DNA of 64,000 nucleotides from Zasmidium citrigriseum (Eukaryota; Ascomycota; Dothideomycetes; Mycosphaerellales; Mycosphaerellaceae), in the NCBI GenBank assembly GCA_002786025.1, contig NHNW01000022.1:434001-498000 (forward strand), written 5' to 3'. Each line of letters starts with the position of its first letter. Position 1 is the first letter of the stretch. A program made the translations under genes and the position numbers. The notes beneath the pieces were generated by a model. The model ran no database searches and had not been told where the DNA came from. It worked only from the letters and a program-made list of their open reading frames with translations. Shown here in pieces: positions 21,645 through 32,320 of this stretch.

Positions 21645-21692
21645 ATGCCAAGGTACTAGCGTGATTCTATCTATATTTGACAACCCCTGTGC
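21645..21692 (-). repeat. Right terminal inverted repeat (48 bp)
   Basis: Exact inverted copy of the left repeat, ending ACAACCCCTGTGC. Unlike the interior it keeps its CA and TG dinucleotides. Confidence 0.97.
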
Positions 21693-22756
21693 TGGGCTTG
21701 AGGGATCTGTTCCACGAGCAAAGCTAATCCGGGCACGCCTTGGCGTCGACCAATATTTGCTGCTTATTGCCAGAGGGAAGAGCTTTGTTCTGACTTCACC
21801 TTGCGAAAAATTATACTGATGAAACGTGGTGCTTCCTCCACGCGGCACCCGTCATCGTGGACACGAATGCAGAGACTGGTGGCGTGAAGGCCGATACCCT
21901 TGCGTCTGCCTGTGCTCCGCTCGACGACGGCTCGGGCTCAACCGTCTACTGGCTGGCCGTCGCGACGCCACGAAAACCCTCCGAGCTGCTGCGCCCCCGA
22001 CGACAATAAGCGCGCGCCGTGCTTCGCGTGGCGCATGAAGGTTGTTTGATCGTAACCGTCGAAGGAAGATCACAACACAAGACAGAACCAGATGTTTGTT
22101 CTCGAGAAAGGTGAGAGTCTTGGCCTGGAGAGAGCAGAGAGAATGGTTCTCTTATCCTCCGTTCGAAGACCACGCAACGCGCCCCATGGGCCGGCGGTCC
22201 AGAACGATTGAGCGACTCGGCTACCTACCGTTCTAAGAAAAGAAGGAACGTGCGCTTGGAGGGAACGCGACAGCAGTAGCCTCCAATCACAGCGGTGTGT
22301 TGGATTGACATGTGGGCCCGGCGTGCTGCTGCCAGCCGACCCTCTACGCCTCTCGCAGCTTCACACAAAACTTCGTCCTCGTATCCGTCTCCTTCGTCAG
22401 CGTTGCATTCGACCTAGCGATCTATATCCATCCCTCTCCTCTTGTTGGAACGTCATTCTTGTACACTCGTTTTGCCTATCCTCTTTGATCTCGCCGTATT
22501 CTCATTTGCCCATCTTTTCTTTGTCGGTGGATCGTGAACAGGGGCCCCTTTCACGCCAAGTTCTATCTCGAAACACCGAACACACTTCTGGAACATCACT
22601 CGCCAGGCACGACTCTAGGAAGCGATCGTCGCCTTTCTGCACAACGACAGTCCTTCACACGAACATCCTCTAGACTTTCAACGATACAACCTTTGGACGA
22701 GCGAGCACCAACACCCCCGAATCCGGGCTTCAAGCCTGCCAAACCCTCACGCGACC
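21693..22756. promoter_or_regulatory. Upstream region of the Flc-like gene
   Basis: GC content is normal immediately outside the transposon. The last 400 bp are C/T-rich with long ATG-poor stretches, consistent with a promoter and long 5' UTR. No gene is supported. Confidence 0.5.
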
Positions 22757-25038
22757 ATGCGGCGGTCAACCTTCTTCCCCCTCCCCTGGCTCCTCCTCAG
22801 TACGCTGCCGGCCGGCGTGCTGGGCAGCGACATCCTCAGCACGAATGGCTTCTCGACCTGCGTTAACGACCCTACGATCAAAGTCCAGACGCTCAACGTC
22901 GAATACAACCGACAGACGAGACGAATCACCTTCGATGTGGCCGGCAGCAGTGCGGAAGAGCAGAAGGTTATTTTGAATCTGGCTGTTAGTGCGTATGGGA
23001 AGGATGTTTATACCAAGGAGATTAATCCTTGTGATGTTAGCGAGGAGTATCATGTTGAGAATATGTGTCCGAGTATGTTTACATCATTGGGAGTGAATAG
23101 TTGGGAAGGGTGAAATGCTGACTTTGATGTGTAGTCCCCGCGGGCACATACTCATCGAAAGGCGAACAGACGATTCCGGAGAAATATGCCGACCAGATTC
23201 CTGCGATTGCATTCAACATCCCCGATCTCGATGGCCTGGTGAAGCTGGAAGTAAAGAGCGCCGACGGTGGTCAGGATCTGGCATGTATACAATCGAGCGT
23301 TTCCAACGGACATACCTTCCAGATGAAGTCGGTGTCGTACGCGGCTGCCGGTATGGCAGCCGCGGCCCTGGGACTGTCGGCGATCTCTGCGCTGGCCTCT
23401 GGTGGTGCCCCCGGTGCGAGTGCTCCTTCGCCGACGTTTGGAGAGGTCATTGGATGGTTCCAGACCATGGCTACGAGTGGGATGCTGAGTGTGCAGTATC
23501 CCAAGGTGTACCAGAGCTTCTCGACGAACTTTGCGTTCTCTACAGGTCTTATTCCCTGGGGATCGATGCAGACGGCTATTGACAACTTCCGCAAGAGCAC
23601 TGGAGGAAACTTGACTGACAACAGCTGGGAGTACCTACGAAAGAACGCGACCCTTGTCTTCGACGACGGCCAAACGAACTCAAGTCTCAGCCGCCGAGCC
23701 CTCGACGCAACGATCCTCTATATGCGAGACGGAACAACAGTCAACGTAAACGGCACAGAGCAGAACGTGGGCGGAGACGACAGCGGCAACAGCACCTCCT
23801 CCTCCACCGAATCCAAAGACCAGCACTTCGTCAGCGGCATCCAAGCCTACGTCGAGCAACTCTCCATCCCACAAGCCAACACCTTCATGACCATCCTCCT
23901 CGTCTGGGCCATCGTCGTCGCCTCCATCATCGTCCTCATCCTCCTCGCAAAAGCCATCCTCGAAGCCTGGGCCATGTTTGGCAAACTCCCCAAATCCCTT
24001 GAGTCCTGGCGCAAGCGCTACTGGTGGCGCATGGCCAAAGCCATCGTCAACCTGATCCTGCTCCTTTACGGCGTCTGGACGCTCTATTGCGTCTACCAAT
24101 TCACCAACGGCGATTCGTGGGCCGCCAAGGTCCTCGCTGGCGTCACTCTCGGATTGTTTACGGCGGTTCTTGCGGGTTTCACGTTCAAGATCTGGCAGAA
24201 GGCGCACCAGTACAAGAAGATGGAGGGCGCGCCGGATAAACTCTATGAGGATAAGGAGGTGTGGATCAAGTACAGTCTGTTTTACGACAACTACAAGAAG
24301 AGCTATTGGTGGATTTTCGTGCCGGCGATCGTGTACATGTTCGCGAGGGGGTGCATCATCGCAGGCGCAAACGGGCACGGAATGGTTCAGGCTGCGGGCC
24401 AACTCATCGTCGAAGCCCTCATGCTGGCCCTCCTCCTCTGGACACGGCCGTACCAGCGACGATCGGGGAAGTGGATAAACATCACGATCCAGACGGTGCG
24501 AGTCATCTCCGTCGTCTGCGTTCTGATTTTCGTGGAAGAGCTGGGCCTGTCCCAGACCACGAAGACGGTGACCGGCGTGGTCTTAATCGTGGTCCAATGC
24601 GTCCTAACCGGCATCCTCGCCATCCTAATCGCGACAAACGCCATCATAACCTGCATCAAAGAAAACCCGCACACGCGCAAACGCCGCGAAATGGCGAAAC
24701 GGAACCGCGACCTCGATAACCTCACGCCCCTCGACGCGCGGAACAGCCTCCTCATGGATCCCATGGTGCAGAAAGACGGCGTGGATACGTCGTATAAAGC
24801 TCCGCTGGTCTCTGCGAGCCCGTTCGCGGACAGCAGAGGAAGGTATGACCCTGTTCATCATCGGGATAATTCGCCCGGTGCGGGACGGTATCATGATGAG
24901 GAGGGTCTTGTGGGGAATGCGGCGCCTTTCCAGAGGGATCATTCGAGGGATCAGTCCATGGAGCCGCGGTCGAGGAGTCCGAGTGTGGAGAGTCGGCAGC
25001 CTCGGTTGCCGGAGTTGAATTTTGGGAGGGCGTATTAA
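22757..25038 (+). CDS. Flc/TRP-like multi-pass membrane protein (putative flavin carrier)
   Basis: Exons 22757-23072 and 23135-25038; 62-nt intron (GTATGT..TGTAG). Product 739 aa. A signal peptide (MRRSTFFPLPWLLLSTLPAG) is followed by a lumenal ML-like domain (about residues 25-180) with cysteines and IPAGTYSSKGEQTIP. Then come at least eight membrane helices in the TRP-like region (for example TFMTILLVWAIVVASIIVLI). The cytosolic tail is Arg/Asp/Ser-rich and ends LPELNFGRAY. The layout matches fungal Flc1-3/Pkd2 relatives, implicated in FAD import into the ER, cell-wall maintenance and calcium flux; which of these applies is inference. The RIP-degraded transposon lies 1.06 kb upstream. Confidence 0.9.
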
Positions 25039-25429
25039 GTCTGACTGTCCCTATTGAACCAGCGATTTGAGCGATTTTCTGTTTGTCAGATGCATGCATT
25101 GTACAGGGTGGGATACGGATACGGAGTTCATTGGCGAAACCCAAGTCTCTGAGTGAGAAGGGATTGTTCACGGCAGATTTCTGATTTGTGATTTTGTTTG
25201 CATATGCTTCGGAAAAATGTTCATAGATGATCTTGAATATAGGATGTGTAATACCTGATATCATGAGAAGTCGAGCTCTTCATTGTTTCCTAGGTTCAAC
25301 TTTTCGAGAAGAGGAGGATATCTTGGAAAGCAGAGTGAAGATCGAATACCCACAATTGTATTCCGTCGCCGTCCAGCAGCATCCAACTCCGCCGACACCC
25401 ACGAACCTCTTACAATCCCACAACTCCCT
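25039..25429. other. Intergenic between convergent genes
   Basis: Lies between the Flc-like stop (plus) and the calpain stop (minus). Frames here are shadows of the calpain 3' exon. Nothing else was seen. Confidence 0.6.
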
Positions 25430-28248
25430 TCAATCCTCGTCGTCCTCCTCCACATCCGTCTCGTCCTCCCCCTGCTTAACGACGACCTTCAAATCCTTAC
25501 ACTGCGAATACACCCTCAATCCCAACACACACATGGCATTCCAGGGGTCATCGCCGAAAATCCCGTTCTTGGAGGATTTGCCTCGTTTGCTGGATGACGA
25601 GGGCGAGTCTTCGTCTGAGGAGGAGAAGAGGGGGGCGTCACTATATCATGGTTAGCGCTGGGGGTATTTGGGGAGGGTGAGGTGATAGAGACTTACATAT
25701 CTGAATCCCAGTCAAAATCGTCGTCGGCGAGTTCTTCCAGGGGAGAGGCGGTGGCATCTGAGTCGCTGTCGCTCTCGGAGGAGGAGGCGTTGTCGTCTTT
25801 GGTGGAGAGGGGCGAGACGGGGTCCTTGTTGGTCGAGGGGTCCGTGAGGGTTAGTTTTGAGAGGTCTTGGGATACCTCTTTCGTGGCGTCTTGTTGTTCT
25901 TCGGACTTGGTTTCTTTGGTTTCAGCCTTGACGTTGTCGGTCGTCTGCGTTGCTGCGTCTTCGCTGGACTTTTTCTCCGGCTTCTGATCATCAATCGCGG
26001 CAGCTTTCGGTTCCTCTCTTTCTACTGTCGGTGTTTCTGTCGATGATGGCGTCTCTTTCGTCTCCTCTTCAGCGTCGGCTTTGCTCACTTCAACAGGCTC
26101 CTCGCTCGAGACCACCGACTTGGCATCCTTCTCACTGTTCTCAGCACTAGGCTGCGCATCCGTTGAGCTCACATCTCCTTTGGCAGCCTTTTTACTCTCC
26201 TTCTTTTCCTTTCGCTTGGCTTTGGTCTCTTTCCGCTTCTCCTTCATGGCATCGTTCACCCGCTTCTTCCGCAGCCGAGCCCGCTCACGTTCTTGTTTGT
26301 TCAACGCCCGGACTTTCTTGAGCCCATTGATCTGTTTCTGCTGTTTCTGCTCTTTCTTCTCTTTTCGTAGCTTCTCCTCCATGGCCTTCAAATTGCCCTT
26401 AGATTGAGCATAGTCGAAACGCCGGCCAACGTGCAAGAGCTTCTCTTTCCGGGAGTCGGCGATCTTGTAGATGACTTCTTCAGCCGTGGAAGCCTGCTGT
26501 GCTCGAACGCAAGTGACTTTGAATACAACCCGGTACGTCCCAGGTTCCAGGTCAACTTCAGCGGAAACGGAACGGGTAAAGATCGAGTCATTACCGCTGC
26601 TGTGCATCGAGCGGACGATGTAATGACCGTCGTCGTCCTCTTTATACAGGCGGAAGTGCAGACTGTGGATGTAGCGACCTACGAGGCCGTAGAAGTATCG
26701 GTCGTCCGGCTGGCAGAGAACAACCACGACGGGGCCTTTCTGTGTTACGGTGAATTCGAAGGATGTGTCAAGATAGTCGACTGTCCAGGGCACGGAAACG
26801 CAAGTCCATTGTTGGCTGACAGACCAGCCTTCGTCGAAAAGGCGGACCCGGTTGATTTGATCGAAGTGTTTGAGGAAGTCTTTGTAGCTGATCCAGAAGA
26901 CGCCGTCGTCGCCGAATGTGTCTGTGTGGAGTCAGTAAAGTCCATTCGTACTTGACTGAATGCCGATCTTACGCTTTAGTTTGGTCATCATTTCTGCAGT
27001 CCACAGTTTGGATCCATCAGACCAATCGCCCTCCCACTCACCACTTCCCCAGGGATTGCGGATCTTGAGAAGCCGCAGGTCGCCTTCCTCGAAAGCCTCC
27101 AGTACGGCGTAGGCATGACCGCCAACCACGCCTTTGACGTCCACGCCGTTTCGACTGCCTCCGCCAAAGAGATATTTCTTGTTCACATTGAGCAGCTGCT
27201 CTTTCCAGAACTTTTCTTTGTCCATGATGGATTCCGGGTTGATACAGACCGCAACGCCACCAGTCAAGTCCTCAGTACCTTCAGATGCCCAACCGCCTTC
27301 GATGGCAGCGTAGTCGCCGTGGGCTTTGGCGTATGCCTTCTCGATCAGTGGCAGCCATGTCTCGTTGGAGTTACAATGACCAAAGTACAATGCTGTCCCG
27401 CCTTTCTGTAGCAATTCCTTGAGCTTATCGTCCTCGTATTCGACCGTCGATCCTTGTTTCTTCTCCCTGTCCCAGTCCCGTACGATTCTGAGATAGTCGT
27501 CATCGCCGACCTTGAGGAAGAGCTTGTCGTCAATGACTTCGGATATCCACTCGCCATCCCGGAAGAAGACGAAGCCGTAGACTCCTACTTTCTCATTCCT
27601 GGCGACGCAGAGCTTTTCTACCAGTTCGCCTTTCGCGGCGATGGCCATACATGCGGCAAGAAACCAGCAATCTCCATTTGAACCCTGATGCACATCATTT
27701 GCGGCTGCTCCGTCGATGAAGAACTGAGGCTTCTCGAAGATGTCTTCAACCCTCTTCACCCAAGGTGGAGGATCGCCCTTGTCGACTTCTTCTGGATACT
27801 TTCCGTTCAAGCTCTGTAGGCAGTTGGGGCCTCCTTCCAGATTGAAATCCCTATCGTGATACTTTTCGTTCAATCGCTCGCATTCAGCGACAATAGCCTC
27901 GACTTTGGCTCTGCATTCTTTCGCGGCCTCTTCCCATGATCGTGCGGCATTCTCTTTGATTGCAAGTCCATCGCCTGATGAGTTTGCAACCGCTCTCTTC
28001 TCTGCCTCTGTTTTTCGAGCAGTCCGCGAAAGCTTCTTTGCTCGCTTCGGTTCTACGGCCAGGAATTTCTCCCAGGCTGGATAGAAGTCATCGTTGCGTT
28101 TGCCGCTCGGCTCCCTCGGTGCGTTGCTCTGGCTGGAGGCGTCGGACATGGTCGGCTCGTCAGTGACGATCTTGATCGGAAAAGGCGTGGGAGCAGGAGG
28201 CGGATCCGACTCCGGGCTCGATCTGATCTTGTAGAAGCCCGACTTCAT
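25430..28248 (-). CDS. Calpain-family cysteine protease (903 aa)
   Basis: Exons 26973-28248, 25697-26921 and 25430-25640; introns 51 nt (GTAAGA..ACACAG) and 56 nt (GTAAGT, CTAAC branch, ATATAG). The C2 peptidase core holds the full triad: Cys194 in QGSNGDCWFLAA, His378 in VVGGHAYAV, Asn398 in LLKIRNPWGSGEW. A beta-sandwich domain follows (about residues 440-560, ending FKVTCVRAQQAS). A long coiled Lys/Arg/Glu region and an acidic Ser/Thr region come next. The last exon adds a conserved-looking DPWNAMCVLGLRVYSQ block and an acidic end. No penta-EF-hand is present, as is usual in fungal calpains. Ca-dependence and substrates are unknown. ATG at residue 34 is an alternative start. Confidence 0.93.
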
Positions 28249-29191
28249 CGTCGCAAGTAGATACTGGTATTCAGAACAAAGGAGAGGGTAGGGCCTGACA
28301 AAGGAAAGAAAGCGGGCATACCAGATCAGACCGGAAGCAGCTATATATCAGACGAGCACCTCACCACAGCTGTAGAGTGACTTGCAGACGCCACTGTCCA
28401 CGGCCAGGCGGCCCTGGAGCGCTACTGGATGCGTGAGGCTGCACGCGCAGGCAGAAAAGAGGCCGCCATCGCGGAGGCCCAATGAGTGTCAGGCAGAGGG
28501 CGGTGGTACATGTGTAGTCAAACGTGACCGGTGAAAGAGGCCCCCAGTGTGCGCGCCGCAGCCGCATCGTGCGTCCAGCTCGTCGCCCTGCCTTGCCGGG
28601 CGAAGAGGAGAGCGCGGGTGAGGTCGACTCAGCTCCTGCTGGCGAAGACGACGCCATGCCTTTTTGGGAGGCTGCGGCTGAAGGAATGCAAGCGCCAACA
28701 ACATCTTGCGTTGCTAGCTTTCTCGTGGTATACTACTTCCAGTGTTTGCTCGTTGTATCTCACAGCTGAAGTCCTCAGACTGAGTCCGAGTACGATATAT
28801 CCACTGCAGACTATCGGGCACAGCCTCGTCCTTGAGGAACCTCCTGCGGCATCAAGACAGCTGAACATCTACGTTCGATATCGAGAACGAACCCATCCGG
28901 GCCGCAATCCACGATCTAGCCAGATTGATGCCAGTTCATAACACGGCTGCTATGGCGGGCGGTCTTGCGCAGCGCAGATGAAAGAGCTTTGGGATGTCGT
29001 AGAACGTTGGGATAGGGGCATGAGTTTGGAAGAGCGAGACTATTGCCCTAAAGGGTCACGCCAAAGAGCAGAGGTCGATATTCCATACACGTGGGCCATA
29101 CTGCGAATAGCACGGCAAGACATTACAACTCGCTACGACGATGAGCTTGTATGTCCTACGATGTATACCCAGACCTATATTCCCAACGCTT
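28249..29191. other. Intergenic, calpain promoter and LRR-gene 3' region
   Basis: No supported gene. A TATATA sequence at 28342-28347 lies about 95 bp upstream of the calpain start. Frames in the rest lack starts or homology. Confidence 0.5.
28342..28348 (-). promoter_or_regulatory. Possible TATA box of the calpain gene
   Basis: TATATAT about 95 bp upstream of ATG 28248, in an otherwise GC-rich stretch. Confidence 0.4.
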
Positions 29192-30081
29192 CTAGATCTT
29201 CAGCACACCCTTCTCCTTGAGCGCCTCGCACTTCGGGCCAAGAGTCTTGTCCAGCTGGTTGTCGGTGACATCCAGCACATCCAAGTCCAATGCACAGAGC
29301 TCTTCCGGAACGGTACCCGTCAGCTTGTTGCCCAGGAACAAAATCTCCTTCAATCCCTTAATATTGCCAAAGCTCTTGGGGATCTCTCCCTCGAAGTTGT
29401 TGTTGGCCAGCGTGATGTACATGGTGCTGATGTTGCCAGCTTCGGGGATGGTACCGCTGAATTCGTTGTCTAACAGAGAAGAGCAGAATGTCAGTGCTTG
29501 CCCAACAAGGTCTTCTTGCCCAGGGCATACGTACCATTAAGGAAGATGACGTCCATGTCAGTCTCAGTGAAAAGCTCATCTGGGATGGGGCCTTGGAATC
29601 GGTTGAATCGAAGATCGAGGAAGGTGAGTGGAGCCTGAAGGACGTTCTTCGGGAAGTTTCCAGTCATGTTGTTGTTGCTGAGATCAAGCTCATACAGGTA
29701 CTCAAGCTTGGAGATATCCGGGACGGTACCCACGAAATCGTTGGTGTTGGCGTGGAAGAACGTCACATCGACCAGCTCATCGAGGAGGCCCTGAAGGCGG
29801 AGATTGTCTCCCAGTTCGAAGCCGTTCAATTTGATGCCCGCCACGGCTTGGTAGCCCTTTGGATGCTGCTCGCAGATGACACCTTGCCAGCTGCAGACAT
29901 GATGGCCGGTCCAGTTTTGGGCGATGCCCTGAGGATCGGAAGTCCAGGTCTCGGCGAACTTGGTGAGTGTTGCGGCGTCTCTGGCCAGGTTGTTCCAGGT
30001 TGCTCGAGGAGTTGGACCAGCTTGGACCAAGGAGCTGGAGAGAAGGGAAAGGAAGAGAGACGAGGGAATGAATGGACCCAT
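29192..30081 (-). CDS. Secreted leucine-rich-repeat protein (plant-type LRR)
   Basis: Exons 29535-30081 and 29192-29469; 65-nt intron (GTACGT..GTTAG). Product 274 aa. A signal peptide (MGPFIPSSLFLSLLSSSLVQ) is followed by an N-terminal cap like plant LRRNT (WTSDPQGIAQNWTGHHVCSW). About six repeats of the L-x-x-L-x-L-x-x-N-x-(L/F)-x-G-x-(I/V)-P type follow (LYELDLSNNNMTGNFP, LTFLDLRFNRFQGPIP, MYITLANNNFEGEIP, EILFLGNKLTGTVP), then a C-terminal cap with cysteines. There is no membrane anchor or kinase domain. The fold suits extracellular binding; the ligand is unknown. An in-frame upstream extension lacks an ATG. Confidence 0.9.
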
Positions 30082-31261
30082 CTTGGCCAGAGGGAAGGCA
30101 ATGAGTGTATGGATGAACGAAGGTAAAAGAAAAATGGTGTGCTCGCGAGGCGCCGACACGACGAGGTGTGTTCCACTTCTTAAAGATTGTCGACCTCCTT
30201 GTCCAACCTAACAGTTCACAAGCTAGCGCTTGGATATGTTTAGCTCGTTGCCGGTCAGCAGGATCTCCATGGGATATGTTCTAGAAGTGAAGACTCCCAA
30301 GACATGCCGAGGACGGGGCGAATGAGAGTCATTTAAGAACGACACTGAAAATGAAGACCGGAGACCGAGTCTAGAGGCTGCAATGCAGACAAATGCTGTT
30401 TGACAATGTCTTGAGGATAGCACGAGGACTGGCAGAAAATAGCAGACAGCACATAGAGAGAAGTGAACATTGAACCAAAAATCTGGGGCCGTCGATCGAG
30501 GTCCACCGTGGAGTCGAAGACGCCGGATGATCTTCTCTGCGCAAGCAGCAAGGCTTGTCGTAAGGGGTAGCGGCATTTCCACGGCGCGCTGCTGGCCGTA
30601 ATGAGCGTGACAGGGATTGATAAATGCCCAAAGTGATCTTGGTTGCTGTAGATGTTCGTTCAGTCGGTTTCTGGTGAGAGCTGTCTATTCCGCTGAAAGA
30701 GTTGGAATTTCCATTCCAAAGGTCGAACGAAACTCCTGCGAGGGGCGTCAACGTCAAAATTCATGTGCATGTCATCGTCAATGGCGTGACAAGAAGTAGA
30801 TGGCGGCAAGTCTAGCCGGTCAGCAAGAGACCCCGGACTTTGGCCTTCACTGAAAAATGACTTCTGTTCATCAACGTGCCATGTGATGCCATCTATATTT
30901 GACACCTCCTGCTACCGTTGCATCCCTCTAATGTGACTTCGGCCTGTCCAAGCCAGCGACGAAATGGTTCAGATGGCTCAAGAGAAGAAGTGGTCGAATC
31001 GAGTACGTATGTAATTGAGTGATCTGAAGTTCAGCTTCAGGTTTGCAGAAATCAGACACTGTCTGAGCCCTCTGACCCCTTTTTGTAGGCCAGATTTGGA
31101 AGGAGCATTTTGTGAGTGAATGAATCTCTGCACGCGTACTTTTCAGCACGCCAACGGCTCGCACAACCGGAGCTGCCCTGCATCATCAACCCCTCCCCTG
31201 CCTCTTGCCTCTCATTGCATCAACAAGACATACCAACCCACAACAACGAACAAGCAGAATC
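30082..31261. other. Intergenic, divergent promoters
   Basis: Lies between the LRR gene (minus) and the cyclic phosphodiesterase (plus). Several short frames occur, none with a supported start and family resemblance. Confidence 0.5.
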
Positions 31262-31903
31262 ATGACAAGCAACCTATCACTCTGGCTGGTGCCGCACGAG
31301 AGCAGTCCCTTCACCAAAACCACTCAAGAACTGATCTCCGACACCGTACCGCGGAATTTCGTATCCGAAGACCAAATCCAACACTTTCCGCCTCATGTCA
31401 CGGTGACGGGAGAGCTCGAGGCCGTGAAAGCTTTCAACGGCAAGTCACCGCAAGAATGGCTCGACGGCCTGGACTTCTCCTCTTTCAAACCCGAGCAAAA
31501 CGAGGTCCTATTGGAACTGGACACCGTGGAGGCCGAAGATCCGTTCTTCCGCAAAATGAACATTGCCCTCAAGGATAACGACAATTTGAGAAAGCTCTCC
31601 GGACAATGCAGAGCAGCTGCTGATCTGGACGAGGCTTGGGCGAAGACTGAGTACCGGCCGCATCTGAGTTTGTTTTATGGAGATGTTCCGACGCAGCAGG
31701 TGAAGAGTAAGGTTCCGCTGATTGAGATGAAGATTGGATTTGCTTTTGGTGATCTTTTTGCTTGTTGTGGTGGAACTTTGTGTCTGGGAGGGTATTTGGT
31801 CGTTGTTGATACGAGGAAGCCGATTGGGGAGTGGCACCAGGCGATTGTTGCGAAGAGAGAGACCCCGTGGGCTATGTGGAGAGCGACGAGGAATTTGATC
31901 TGA
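31262..31903 (+). CDS. cpd1: 2',3'-cyclic-nucleotide 3'-phosphodiesterase (2H family)
   Basis: Single exon, 213 aa, ATG 31262. Both catalytic HxT/S motifs of the 2H phosphoesterase superfamily are present: HFPPHVTVTGEL near residue 43 and YRPHLSLFYGD near residue 137. The N-terminal SLWLVPHESSPFTKTTQELI matches the fungal/plant CPDase family (Cpd1-like). Such enzymes open ADP-ribose 1'',2''-cyclic phosphate, formed during tRNA splicing, to the 1''-phosphate in the cytosol. Length is normal for the family. Divergent from the LRR gene. Confidence 0.88.
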   Translation: MTSNLSLWLVPHESSPFTKTTQELISDTVPRNFVSEDQIQHFPPHVTVTGELEAVKAFNGKSPQEWLDGLDFSSFKPEQNEVLLELDTVEAEDPFFRKMNIALKDNDNLRKLSGQCRAAADLDEAWAKTEYRPHLSLFYGDVPTQQVKSKVPLIEMKIGFAFGDLFACCGGTLCLGGYLVVVDTRKPIGEWHQAIVAKRETPWAMWRATRNLI

Positions 31904-32320
31904 TGCTTTGGGTTTACAGCACCAAGATTGGGAGAACGAGAATGTGAAGCTGTTGCTCTGCTTATTTTTGACTTCGCTGTCAACTTTGATCAATTCACGA
32001 TCTATTGGCGAGGCGAAGCTCACTCTCTAGCCAGTTCACACCAGACTCATGTCCCTCTCGCTCAACACATGCAGCTTTGTTTCACCCTCGGACCCAGGGG
32101 AAGAGAATCGATTGAGGCTATGTGGATGCATTTATGGTCGTGCAATCTTCCAGCTCTTGGCCAGGTTTAGCGATCTGTGAGTCACGATAACGCACTCAGC
32201 CCCAAACTTCTTGTACTTCTTCAGCTTAACCATCTAGTTTGATGCTCTTCCCAAATGTGAATTCAGACTCACTCGAGCTACGCTAACAGTGACAACGAGC
32301 CACTTCTATCCGAGCCGAAA
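31904..32320. other. Intergenic between co-directional genes
   Basis: Separates the phosphodiesterase from the next plus-strand gene. No ORF or motif of note. Confidence 0.6.

Larger units (their letters stand above)
20252..21692 (+). mobile_element. Tc1/mariner-like DNA transposon, RIP-degraded
   Basis: About 1.44 kb bounded by perfect 48-bp terminal inverted repeats. The interior (about 20360-21590) is extremely TA-rich and nearly empty of CA and TG dinucleotides, the hallmark of repeat-induced point mutation. A plus-strand transposase remnant is readable: an ATG at 20351 (MARVLRNYSLRTKT), and near 21290-21580 the DDE-domain landmarks VEDRD, YKSKDNKPKN, then S-L-D-L-N-I-I-K-G before a stop where the family has SPDLNPIEG(V/W). 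Many stops interrupt it and the catalytic Glu is changed to Lys, so it cannot make active transposase. No clear TA target duplication is visible. It sits between the divergent phosphoesterase and Flc-like genes. Confidence 0.9.

Noticed and set aside
23680..24402. 240-aa acidic minus-strand frame
   Set aside because: Shadow of the Flc-like gene; the plus strand carries the membrane helices, signal peptide and intron.
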